This document shows, one piece after another, positions 8,865-16,558 of a stretch of 64,000 nt of DNA. A program made the translations under genes and the position numbers. Positions within the stretch are counted from its first letter, which is position 1; each line of letters begins with the position of its first letter. The notes beneath the pieces were generated by a model that saw only the letters and a list, made by a program, of their open reading frames with translations, did not search any database and was not told the origin of the DNA. Where the stretch lies: assembly GCF_030063355.1 (NCBI RefSeq), contig NZ_JASISZ010000028.1:22649-86648 (forward strand), read 5' to 3'. The DNA is from Streptomyces sp. PH10-H1 (GTDB taxonomy: Bacteria > Actinomycetota > Actinomycetes > Streptomycetales > Streptomycetaceae).

Positions 8865-9689
8865 ATGACTGGGTTCAGAGATCGGGCATTGCTCGAGTTG
8901 AGCGATCCCGCCACTCTCGGTGCGCTGTTGCTGCCTGCCGGCGACACCCGCGGCGAACGCGTTCGCACGATGCTGGCCGTGACCTACGACTTGTCCGCGG
9001 CCCGGGTCGACCGGGTTCGCAGCGCGCAGGTGCAGGAGATCGCGCTGCAGCGAGCGCTGTTCCCGTCCGGTCGGTTGAACGGGATGTGGTCCCAGACCGT
9101 CCCTTCCTACACCCGTGGCGATCTGACTCTGAACGTGCCCGCGCCGGCCGACCCGATCTGGGTCGACCTGCTCGCGCAGCTTGATGTCACGGTGGTCATC
9201 GAGGCGGACCCGGGCGGCGCGGAAGCGGTGCTGTCCCGGGGTTTTGACGACTTCGCCACTCTTGACGACTTCCGCGCGCGGTTCTCGTTCTTCGACCTCG
9301 ACGCCTTTCTGGCCAGACACCGCATCAGCACGGTGGAGGAACTGCGCGAGGCCTTCGACTATGTGGTGGCCGACGTACAGCTGCGCACGCTCCCGGAGTT
9401 CGACCCGAACGATCCGGCCAACAGCCACACCCTGCCGGTCACGCTGGCCGCGGTGATCGTCGATCCGTTCGATCTGGCCGAAGGACTGCGCGCCACGCGG
9501 TTGGTGCGGGAGGCGGCTAGGGAGCTGACCGGCGGGACTCCGACCAGCATCCCGACCGAACTCACGGAGGCGTACGCGACGGCCGTTGTCGTCGCCGAGG
9601 GGAGTGTCGGGGGCGGGCCGGCCGCAGCGGATATCGAGCGGCTCTTCGCCCGCGAGGGCGTGGTCAGCCTCTTCCTGGCAGCGAATTGA
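8865..9689 (+). CDS. first gene of contractile-tail block, unknown
   Basis: A 274-aa soluble protein with no signal peptide or membrane segment. ATG 8865 follows GGGGGGA. Visible features are an acidic middle region with FDDFATLDDFRARFSFFDLD (about 126-145), an NDPANS segment, and no Cys. I do not recognise the family. Being first in a tightly packed structural operon, it could be a tail terminator, assembly factor or regulator of the particle. Its 260-bp upstream region (8605-8864) carries the only obvious promoter space for the block and includes a repeated TGTCGA. Confidence 0.7.
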   Translation: MTGFRDRALLELSDPATLGALLLPAGDTRGERVRTMLAVTYDLSAARVDRVRSAQVQEIALQRALFPSGRLNGMWSQTVPSYTRGDLTLNVPAPADPIWVDLLAQLDVTVVIEADPGGAEAVLSRGFDDFATLDDFRARFSFFDLDAFLARHRISTVEELREAFDYVVADVQLRTLPEFDPNDPANSHTLPVTLAAVIVDPFDLAEGLRATRLVREAARELTGGTPTSIPTELTEAYATAVVVAEGSVGGGPAAADIERLFAREGVVSLFLAAN

Positions 9690-9699
9690 GGAGTCTGCG

Positions 9700-9951
9700 A
9701 TGACGGCTGAAGAGTCTGGGCGCCACCGCCCCAGCAGTACCACTGAGGGTGTTCCGGCTCCCTCGGTCGAGGAGTCCGGCGAGCCTGCGGCCGGGACCTC
9801 CGCCATGGACCCCGCCGAACGTGCCGGCGCGACGACCGCGCCTGCGGACGCTCCGGACGCTCCGGACGCTCCGGACGCTCCGGACGCTCCGGACCTTCCC
9901 TACCAGGAGTTGCAGCGCCTGCGCGCCCGGCTCACTCGCAAATATCACTGA
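9700..9951 (+). CDS. small Pro/Ala/Asp-repeat protein in tail block
   Basis: An 83-aa protein starting 11 bp after the preceding stop with GAGGAG upstream. It is low-complexity: a Ser/Glu-rich N-terminus, five DAP tripeptides in tandem (five 9-bp units, GACGCTCCG, from 9847), then a basic helical tail LPYQELQRLRARLTRKYH. The helix resembles short C-terminal tags that bind partner proteins, so it could be a scaffold or anchor for sheath assembly. That is an inference from its place directly before the sheath gene. The C-terminus is conserved-looking and the linker is slippage-prone. Confidence 0.6.
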   Translation: MTAEESGRHRPSSTTEGVPAPSVEESGEPAAGTSAMDPAERAGATTAPADAPDAPDAPDAPDAPDLPYQELQRLRARLTRKYH

Positions 9952-9988
9952 TCCGGCTCGACCAAGCCCGACACAAAGGAGGGGCTCG

Positions 9989-11119
9989 ATGACTGTCCGG
10001 TATATCCGGGTGAACACGATCGTCGATCTGTTCGCACCGGCCGTTCGTGCATTCGGCAACATCGCAGTGGTGGGCAGGGTTACGCCGCCGGCCCCCCCAC
10101 CGTCCGACCTCGCCGTGGTGAACGTGCCGCTGGCCTTCTCGGATCCGGCCGAGGCGCGTCGTCGAGCCCCTGGCGAGCTGGGTGAAGCCATCGCGCTCGC
10201 GTTCGCGCAGTCGCCCGGACCGACGCTCATCCACGGCATCCGGGTGGACAGCGCCACGCCGGACTGGGGCGCAGGACTGGACACCGTCGCGGGCCTGAAC
10301 GTCCAGCTCGTCATGTTGGCCAACACCCCGCTGACCACGACGACCGGCGCCACCAACGGCCCGGTGGCCAAGCTCGTCAACCATGTCGCCTCGGTGTCGA
10401 CGACCGGCGGGGACGGCATGGAGCGCATGGGCGTCGCCATGCTGGCCAAAGGCTCGGCCGATCCCGCACTGGTCACCGGGGGGCTGGCGAACGAGCGCAT
10501 GGTCTACATCGCGCACCAGAGCGATCAGGATGCGGCCGCCGCGGTGGCCGGGACCATAGCGGGCTACCAGCCGCATGTCTCGCTGCTGCTCAAGCCGGTG
10601 AACATCACCAGCCCGTCGTTCACGCCGACGCAGATCGATGCGCTGAACGGATCGGAGACATTCGGCTCCGGACCGGCAGGACTGGGCGTCAACTGGCTGA
10701 CCACGCCTTCGCTGATCCCTGGCCAGGGCGTGTACATGGGTGAGGGTTACACAGCGGGCAGCGGCCCGGGGCAGAAGAAGTTCATCGACAGCGTCCGCGC
10801 CATCGACAACGCGTCCTTCCTGCTCAAAGCACAGCTCATCAAAACGATCGGGAACGTGCGGATCAGCCGGTCGGGGCTGCGTGCGCTGATCGCGCAGATG
10901 GAGGCGGTTCTCGGTCCGCTGGTCCAGGCCGAGGTACTCGAAGGCTTCGAACTCGTCGTTCCGCTCCTGACGCTGCTGGACAAGGACCCGGCAACGCTCA
11001 GCGCCGCTGAGGCGGCCCAGATCCACAACGCGCACGCGCAACGGCGCGTGCAGGTTCTGGCGGCCCTGGAGTACACCGGCGGCATCAGCCGCATCGACAT
11101 CACCTTGAAGATCCAATAG
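9989..11119 (+). CDS. phage-tail-sheath-like protein
   Basis: A 376-aa protein with AAAGGAGGGG before ATG 9989. It is shorter than most phage sheaths (about 450-500). The N-terminal part (MTVRYIRVNTIVDLF, GNIAVVGR) resembles the sheath N-terminal linker. The middle is an alpha/beta region. The C-terminal 120 residues, with KFIDSVRAIDNASFLLKAQL, an INDxR-like helix region and EYTGGISRIDITLKIQ, match the conserved sheath C-terminal domain. In contractile systems the sheath surrounds the tube and drives injection on contraction. It is followed 13 bp later by the tube gene, the usual order. Confidence 0.8.
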   Translation: MTVRYIRVNTIVDLFAPAVRAFGNIAVVGRVTPPAPPPSDLAVVNVPLAFSDPAEARRRAPGELGEAIALAFAQSPGPTLIHGIRVDSATPDWGAGLDTVAGLNVQLVMLANTPLTTTTGATNGPVAKLVNHVASVSTTGGDGMERMGVAMLAKGSADPALVTGGLANERMVYIAHQSDQDAAAAVAGTIAGYQPHVSLLLKPVNITSPSFTPTQIDALNGSETFGSGPAGLGVNWLTTPSLIPGQGVYMGEGYTAGSGPGQKKFIDSVRAIDNASFLLKAQLIKTIGNVRISRSGLRALIAQMEAVLGPLVQAEVLEGFELVVPLLTLLDKDPATLSAAEAAQIHNAHAQRRVQVLAALEYTGGISRIDITLKIQ

Positions 11120-11132
11120 GAAGGGGTACCCG

Positions 11133-11525
11133 ATGGCCGACTGGAACACGCGGCTCGAGGTCAAGCTCGGTGACGCCACGATCACACCCATCTCCACGTT
11201 CACGCCGACCTTCAATGTGCCGCACACCGTGCTGCACAGCATCGAGGTGGACAACGTCGGATACGTCCGCCAGCCGTTCACGTTCAGCTTCACGATGGGC
11301 GTTCCCGCGGTCGCGTCGGCGGTCGCGGATCTGACGGAACTGGCCGCCAACGGTACGGAGTTCCAGGTAGTGGTGGCCGAAAGGAAGGGCACCGACTGGG
11401 CCTTCAACTCGATCAAGTTCGCCCGCTGCATGGTCACGTCGGCGAACCCGAGCAACGTAATGATCGACGGGGTACCGCAGGCGAGTTTCACCTGCCTCGC
11501 GCTCTCCGTCGGCCTGGAGGCGTAG
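11133..11525 (+). CDS. phage-tail-tube-like protein
   Basis: A 130-aa beta-rich protein right after the sheath. Size, position and content (DWNTRLEVKLGDATITPI, FTFSFTMGVPAV, and a late FTCLALSVGLEA strand) fit the tail-tube/Hcp-like fold, which stacks as hexameric rings forming the conduit. Only one tube gene is present, whereas eCIS loci usually encode two or three. The RBS is AGGAAGGGG. The assignment rests on position and fold-like pattern rather than a strong motif. Confidence 0.68.
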   Translation: MADWNTRLEVKLGDATITPISTFTPTFNVPHTVLHSIEVDNVGYVRQPFTFSFTMGVPAVASAVADLTELAANGTEFQVVVAERKGTDWAFNSIKFARCMVTSANPSNVMIDGVPQASFTCLALSVGLEA

Positions 11526-11529
11526 GGCC

Positions 11530-11817
11530 ATGGACGACGACATCGAGAACGACGGCCTGTTCGCGGTGCCGGCCTTCGCGACCGGTGGCCGGGTGGAGCG
11601 CACCGGGATCGCGCTGGTGCACGAGGGCGAGTTCATCGTGCCGCAGCCGGGCAGCGAGGCGCAGATCTCGCCGTGGCCTGCCGGTGACGGTGCGGTGGTC
11701 AACTACTACTTCCCCGTCCGGATCGAGGTGGTCGGGTCGTTGCCGGACGCCGAGGTCCAACGCGTGGCCGGCTATGTGTTCTCCGAGCTCGATCGGGAAC
11801 TGGCGACCAGGGTCTGA
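11530..11817 (+). CDS. 95-aa protein like the end of a tape-measure protein
   Basis: It starts 5 bp after the tube stop. FATGGRVERTGIALVHEGEF followed by IVPQPGSEA resembles the conserved C-terminal ending of many phage tape-measure proteins (FATGG...P.LALVHEGE). The remainder (VNYYFPVRIEVVG, DAEVQRVAGYVFSELDREL) is beta-alpha. A tape measure normally has hundreds of residues. Here only the terminal cap-like part exists, exactly where the tape-measure gene should sit. It may therefore be a tail-tube initiator or plug that does not measure length. No frameshifted long upstream part exists, because the tube gene abuts it. Confidence 0.6.
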   Translation: MDDDIENDGLFAVPAFATGGRVERTGIALVHEGEFIVPQPGSEAQISPWPAGDGAVVNYYFPVRIEVVGSLPDAEVQRVAGYVFSELDRELATRV

Positions 11818-11838
11818 CAGGTCGAGGGGAGGAACGCC

Positions 11839-12348
11839 ATGGCCGCCACGGTGAACGTGCCCGTGCTGGTGGGCTCGGTGCCACTGCTGTACGTGCAGAG
11901 CATGACCATCAACGAGGGATACCGGATCGAGCGGATCATGGGCAGCCGGTTCTCCCAGGCCACCCAGCCCACGAACAAGACGATCGCGATCGAGGCGGTG
12001 TTGCTCGGTCCGCAGCGGCTGGAGCAGAAGAAGGCGCTGGAGGCGATGGCTCTCACCTCGCGGTCGCTGGTCGCCGCCGCGGCAACCGGGCTGGCCGCCA
12101 CCGGGATCCCGGTCGTGTCCGGCTTGACGATCAGCCTGGACATGCAGGTCATCGACCTGCGTTTCACACAGAGCGTGGCCAGGCGCGACGCCCTGGACGT
12201 GTCGATCACGCTCCAGCATGTCCCGCGCTCCACCCTGACAGCTGTGCTCAGCGAGGTCGCCGACCTCGGCCTGGGCGTCGCCACCGCGTCCGTGCCCACC
12301 GCGCCGGCGTCCAACCCCATCGCCCGCACCCCGGGTGCGCCGATATGA
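11839..12348 (+). CDS. tail/baseplate-associated protein, unknown
   Basis: A 169-aa protein with GGGGAGGAA before its ATG. The N-terminal half (VPVLVGSVPLLYVQSMTINE) and the DMQVIDLRFTQSVARRDALD segment look like two beta-sandwich halves, joined by an Ala-rich helix, with an extended Pro/Ala tail. Its place between tube-associated genes and the plug suggests a tail-tube-to-baseplate adaptor, as in phage distal-tail proteins. No catalytic motif is seen and no family is firmly recognised. Confidence 0.62.
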   Translation: MAATVNVPVLVGSVPLLYVQSMTINEGYRIERIMGSRFSQATQPTNKTIAIEAVLLGPQRLEQKKALEAMALTSRSLVAAAATGLAATGIPVVSGLTISLDMQVIDLRFTQSVARRDALDVSITLQHVPRSTLTAVLSEVADLGLGVATASVPTAPASNPIARTPGAPI

Positions 12349-12363
12349 CCGAGGAGGCAGGAC

Positions 12364-12732
12364 ATGACGTCGCTGAGCTTTCTTGAACTGCCGATCGACC
12401 CGGCCGAAGGGTTTCCGCAGGCGTTCCGGCTGGCCCTCGGCGAACACACCTATCAGTTCCGGCTGTACGCCAACGTGGCGGAGGAGATCATCGACGGTGC
12501 GCCCGGCGGTGTCCTCGATCTGCCGACCGCGGGGGCGTTCCTGGTGCTGTCGGTCGACCGCGAAGGGCCGGCCGGTCTGGTGACGATCCTGCGGCGCAAG
12601 CTGGTCCCCGGTGTGGAGTACCCGGCGGCCGAGCTGGTGTTGACGTTCCGCACGATGCTGCTGGACCTGCGCAATCTCAACGGGATCGGTTCGTTCGGCT
12701 CCGAGATCGTCGGCGGGGTGTCGTTGCGATGA
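12364..12732 (+). CDS. baseplate-plug-like protein
   Basis: A 122-aa beta-rich protein with GGAGGCAGGAC upstream. The pattern HTYQFRLYAN, EEIIDGAPGGVLDLPTAG, FLVLSVDR, RRKLVPGVEYPAAEL resembles the small cyanophage Pam3 gp18-type baseplate plug family (beta strands flanking a substrate-like description of a measured ligand). These proteins sit at the tube-hub junction. Position directly before the hub gene supports the call. Fold prediction would settle it. Confidence 0.55.
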   Translation: MTSLSFLELPIDPAEGFPQAFRLALGEHTYQFRLYANVAEEIIDGAPGGVLDLPTAGAFLVLSVDREGPAGLVTILRRKLVPGVEYPAAELVLTFRTMLLDLRNLNGIGSFGSEIVGGVSLR

Positions 12733-12775
12733 GCGGTGCGGCATCGGGATCCGACCTGAGGTGGAGGGGGACACC

Positions 12776-14458
12776 ATGAGTCTTGTCATCTGGTACAAAG
12801 TCGAGATCGCCGAGGCGGACTCGGGCGGGCCCGGCGGGCTCGTCGCGGCGGTCGCGTCGTTGACCGGACTGGGTCTGCCGGTGACGGTGTCCAACGACAT
12901 GTTCGCCGGATCGGTCGTGCTCGACGCCGAGATCACCGTCACGATGACCGAGGGCGCGGCCACCGACACGTTCGAGATCACCCTGATCAACCTGCCGACG
13001 GCGACGACCGACCTGATCCGCGCCGTCCAGGCGACCACACCCTTGAGCGCTTCGATCCACCTGGGCTACTTCGACGAGCCGCAGACCACCTCCACCGACG
13101 TCGGCCGCGTGCTGGTCGGGCGGATCACCAGGGTGTCCGGCTGTGTCGGTGAGGACGGGTTCGCCCGAACGGTCCTGTACGGGCAGGAGGAAGCCGGCTA
13201 CCGGCTGCGGACCAGGCCGGCGGCGGGCGGCCGGCCGACCGCGACGACCGCGGTGGAGCTGGCCGGCGCCCTGGCGAGGGACGCGCACGTGCCGCTGGCG
13301 AACGGGTCGACGCTGCCCGGCGACCTGACCGGCTTCACCGTGCGCAGCGAATCCACCCTGGACGCCCTGCGCGCGCTGGCCCGGCGAGCCGATGCTCCCC
13401 TGGTGGTCCGCGACGGGAAGGTCTACCTCGGCGCTGCGGTCGGTGAGGCGAGCGACAAGGCGCCGATGCCGTTCGACCCCGATACCAACATCGTGTCACT
13501 CGACCGCGCCAACGCCGAGGACTCGGCGGGGAACCTGACGCCTCCGGTGCGCAACACGCTGAACCTCACCGTGCTGGGCCACCCGCGCCTGCGGGTCGGC
13601 CAGATCGCGACGATCACGGGACTGTCCGACGCGCCGACCGGGACGCTGCGGCTGTCGCGGGTCGTGCACCGGTTCACCACCAGCGGCGGGTACACCGCGG
13701 AGCTCGGCCTGATCGCGGCCGACGCGGGCGAACGAGCCCAGGTCACCACCGGCGTACAGGGCGTGGCGGACCGGTGGCAGCAGGCGGTCGACCGGGCCCG
13801 CGACGACCACCCCGCCATCGACATGGGCGAGGTCACCGAGTACACCACCGGCGCCGACGGCCAGCACCTGGCCTCGCTGCACTACGCCCAGACCCCTGAC
13901 CCGGACGTGGTCGCGCCGAGCGTCGCCAGTCCCGTCGACTCGGCCGTGGATCTGCACGACAAGCCGATCGCGTCGGTGTTCGCGTTCGACCGGACGGGTC
14001 TGGTCGTCCCGGTGTACCCGAAGATGCGCGCGCTGCTCGCGCACAACCGCGGGCTGGTCAACGACGCGGTGGTGGCCGGGTTCGTCTGGCCGGACAATCC
14101 GGTGCAGCGCCGGCCGGCCAACGAACCGGGCGACTTCTGGCTGGCGTTGCCCACCGGGCTCGGTGACGACGGGCTGCCGAGCGGCGCGGGCGCCAACGAC
14201 CTCATCGACGCCACCGGGCACCGGGTGGTCCAGGCTGCCGGTCTGCACCTTGTGGTGGGCGCCGATGCGCTGCCCGAGGTGGGCACCCGCCCCGCCCCGC
14301 CCGACGACAGCTCCCTCACCATCGAACATCAGAGTGGCACGACGATCACCATCGATGCCGGTGGCGCGGTCACCATCACCACGAACCGCAAGCCGATCAG
14401 GCTGACCAACGGCGCGGTCAGCCTCAAACTCGACGGCTCCGCGGTGGAGGTGTCGTGA
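12776..14458 (+). CDS. gpD/VgrG-like hub and spike protein
   Basis: A 560-aa protein; ATG 12776 has GGAGGGGG upstream. Residues 1-330 look like the gp27/gpD hub (beta-barrels with YKVEIAEA, LDAEITVTMTEGA, GRVLVGRITRVSG, RLSRVVHRFTTSGGYTAELGL). Residues about 360-470 are an OB-fold-like spike base (SVFAFDRTGLVVPVYPKMRA, GFVWPDNP). The C-terminal 50 residues (LTIEHQSGTTITIDAGGAV, then short T/V-rich strands) have the repeating pattern of a trimeric beta-helix spike. Hub and spike fused in one chain is the T6SS VgrG arrangement. It pierces the target membrane after sheath contraction. Confidence 0.78.
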   Translation: MSLVIWYKVEIAEADSGGPGGLVAAVASLTGLGLPVTVSNDMFAGSVVLDAEITVTMTEGAATDTFEITLINLPTATTDLIRAVQATTPLSASIHLGYFDEPQTTSTDVGRVLVGRITRVSGCVGEDGFARTVLYGQEEAGYRLRTRPAAGGRPTATTAVELAGALARDAHVPLANGSTLPGDLTGFTVRSESTLDALRALARRADAPLVVRDGKVYLGAAVGEASDKAPMPFDPDTNIVSLDRANAEDSAGNLTPPVRNTLNLTVLGHPRLRVGQIATITGLSDAPTGTLRLSRVVHRFTTSGGYTAELGLIAADAGERAQVTTGVQGVADRWQQAVDRARDDHPAIDMGEVTEYTTGADGQHLASLHYAQTPDPDVVAPSVASPVDSAVDLHDKPIASVFAFDRTGLVVPVYPKMRALLAHNRGLVNDAVVAGFVWPDNPVQRRPANEPGDFWLALPTGLGDDGLPSGAGANDLIDATGHRVVQAAGLHLVVGADALPEVGTRPAPPDDSSLTIEHQSGTTITIDAGGAVTITTNRKPIRLTNGAVSLKLDGSAVEVS

Positions 14459-14793
14459 TGCCGGCTGTCCTCACCACCGCGTCGGAGCTGCGGTGTCCGC
14501 ACAAGGCGCCGCTCGTGGTCCAACCGAGCCAGAAGCTGCTCACCGTGGACGGCCACGCCGTACTCGTCCGCGCCGACCTGCTCGCCGCGACCGTACCGAG
14601 CTGCCCGAACACGGGCCCTGGCCAGCAGGCGTGCCGCAAGGTCGACTCGATCGTCTCTGGTCTGTCCACCACCCTGCGGGTCGGTGACGAGCCGGTCGCG
14701 CTGGAGACCGCGAAGGGACTGACCCTGGCGCTGCCGCAACCCGCGCAGTGGCAGGTGTCCTCGGTCAACCAGACGAAGCTGGAGGCGATATGA
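14458..14793 (+). CDS. probable PAAR-like spike-tip protein
   Basis: A 111-aa protein; ATG 14458 overlaps the hub stop (TGATG), so it is coupled to the spike gene. It has a metal-site-like set: CPH near residue 13, then VPSCPNTGPGQQACRKV near residue 49-63, giving three Cys and one or two His among short Gly-rich strands. PAAR-type tips are about 100 residues, bind one metal and follow the VgrG gene, which fits. The canonical PAAR residues themselves are not obvious, so the call rests on position and the Cys/His cluster. Confidence 0.55.
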   Translation: MPAVLTTASELRCPHKAPLVVQPSQKLLTVDGHAVLVRADLLAATVPSCPNTGPGQQACRKVDSIVSGLSTTLRVGDEPVALETAKGLTLALPQPAQWQVSSVNQTKLEAI

Positions 14794-15248
14794 CAACGCC
14801 GGCGTTCGCGGAATCGTTCGGGCGCGGCCTGCGCCTGGACGACGGAGATCTGGTGCTCGGCGGCGGGCAGCTGCTCGAGGTCGAGGGGATCGCGAACCTC
14901 ACTCAGGCGCTGACCCTGCGGATCCTGACGCCCTTCGGGTCGGACCGATTCAACACACGTTACGGGCTGGACCTCACACAGGCGTTCACCGAGCCGAGCG
15001 GCGTCCGGATGGTCAAGGAGCTGGTGAAGTTGAACCTGGTCAGAACGCTGGCCGCGGATCCGCGCGTGAGCGAGGTCCGGCAGGTCGTCTTCGACGACGA
15101 CCCCGGCCGGCCGGCCGCCGATCCGGATGCGTTGACGCGAGTGCGCGCGGCACATCACCGTCGCCTGTGGTCGGTCGAGGTCGACCTGGACACGGTGGCG
15201 GGCACGCGGTTGACGCTGGACGTTGACGTGGAGGTGAGAACGGCGTGA
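14790..15248 (+). CDS. gp25/GpW-like baseplate wedge protein
   Basis: A 152-aa protein overlapping the previous stop by 4 bp (ATGA). The core has GGGQLLEVEGIANLTQALTL, LTPFGSDRFNTRYG and a following helix/strand (VKELVKLNLVRTLAADPRV), the layout of gp25 proteins, in which a conserved Glu-rich helix organises the baseplate and starts sheath assembly. An inserted acidic/Pro segment (FDDDPGRPAADPDA) is unusual. The stop overlaps the baseplate-J start. Confidence 0.75.
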   Translation: MTTPAFAESFGRGLRLDDGDLVLGGGQLLEVEGIANLTQALTLRILTPFGSDRFNTRYGLDLTQAFTEPSGVRMVKELVKLNLVRTLAADPRVSEVRQVVFDDDPGRPAADPDALTRVRAAHHRRLWSVEVDLDTVAGTRLTLDVDVEVRTA

Positions 15249-16558
15249 CCGATTTCGGAGTGACCCCGGACGGGTTCGTGCTCAAGCCGGTGGACGTGAT
15301 CCTCAGCGAGTCCCTCGAGCGGGCCCGCGCTGTGTTCGACAACGTGGACCTGTCCAGCACGAGCCCGCTGCGCAAGATCCTGGAGACCACAGCGGCCGAG
15401 GACGGCGAGCTGTGGAAGCGCATGGAGGACTTGTATTACGCCAACTTCGTCTCCACCGCGTCGGGCGACAATCTCGACCTGCTCGGTGAGGACGTCGGCC
15501 TGGCCCGGCCCCAGCTGGCCGGCACCGGAACGGTGCACATCACGCTGGGCGGCAGCCCGGCACAGGGCAGGCGCTACGTCGTTCCGGAAGGCACCATCCT
15601 CGTCACCGCCGCGCCGGTCCGGACGTTCGGCACCACCGCCACGGTGACGTTGGACGCGGCCACCGCCAGGACCGCCGACGTAGGCGTGGTGGCGTTCGAG
15701 CCCGGGCCGGGTGGCGACGTTCCGGTGGGTGCGATCGCGGGGATCGATCCCGCGTACAGTGCCGTCTTCCTGGCCGACTTCGGCGCCGCGACGCTCACCG
15801 TGACCAATCCGGCGGCGACCAGCGGCGGCACCGCGACCGTGCCGGACGACGTCTACCGGGCACGGCTGGCCGGCCTGGCCCGCAACCTGTGGACCGTGGA
15901 GTCGGTGACACAGGCGGCGTTGGGCGTCAGCGGAGTGCTGGACGTGGTGCTGTCCGACCCACTCGGCGGCGTGGACGTCTCGCAGAGCTACTTCGGCACG
16001 TTCACGTTCGACCAGCGGGCCTTCAGCGCGGAAGCCAGGAGAGTCGGGGAGCCCTACTTCTTCGATGTCGTGGTGGCGCACGACGTTCGTGCGCCGTGGC
16101 GGACCATCGGATCGGTGCAGGGGGTCTTCGAGCGGGTCCGTGCGGCGGTCGATCTGGTGCGGCCGGTCGGGATCCATCCGAATATCGTGGAGGCCGACCA
16201 CATCGAGGTCGGCGCGCGGGCGATCTTGGTCGTGGAGCCCGGATCCGACGGAGCGGCCCTGCTGGCCTCGATCAGGCAGCGGCTGGCCACCGACATCGGC
16301 AGTCTCCGGCTCGGCGGTGATGTCCTGTACTCGCAGGTGGTGCGGGCGTTCGTGGAACAGCCCGGTGCGGTGGACGTCCAGCAGTTGCACCTGCGCCGCA
16401 ACCCGCCGGCCTTCGGACGGATCACCTTCGGCGCGGTGACCAACCAGAGCACCGTGGTCGAGACCCCGGTGGGGGAGAACCTCGCCATGGGGCGGAACGA
16501 GTTGGCCATCTTCCCGACACGGGAAGGTGCTCTCGACATCGCGCTGGTGACCCCATGA
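15245..16558 (+). CDS. baseplate J-like protein
   Basis: A 437-aa protein from GTG 15245. It shows the classic J pattern: an N-terminal helix pair with SPLRKILETTAAEDGELWKR, then SGDNLDLLGEDVGLARP, a beta domain with GRRYVVPEGTILVTAAP, and a second domain with DDVYRARLAGLARN and VTQAALGVSGVLDVVL. J proteins form the wedge around the spike with gpI. The C-terminal 60 residues carry GQRIT-like beta strands. It overlaps gp25 upstream and the large gpI-like gene downstream, forming a coupled baseplate set. Confidence 0.85.
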   Translation: MTDFGVTPDGFVLKPVDVILSESLERARAVFDNVDLSSTSPLRKILETTAAEDGELWKRMEDLYYANFVSTASGDNLDLLGEDVGLARPQLAGTGTVHITLGGSPAQGRRYVVPEGTILVTAAPVRTFGTTATVTLDAATARTADVGVVAFEPGPGGDVPVGAIAGIDPAYSAVFLADFGAATLTVTNPAATSGGTATVPDDVYRARLAGLARNLWTVESVTQAALGVSGVLDVVLSDPLGGVDVSQSYFGTFTFDQRAFSAEARRVGEPYFFDVVVAHDVRAPWRTIGSVQGVFERVRAAVDLVRPVGIHPNIVEADHIEVGARAILVVEPGSDGAALLASIRQRLATDIGSLRLGGDVLYSQVVRAFVEQPGAVDVQQLHLRRNPPAFGRITFGAVTNQSTVVETPVGENLAMGRNELAIFPTREGALDIALVTP

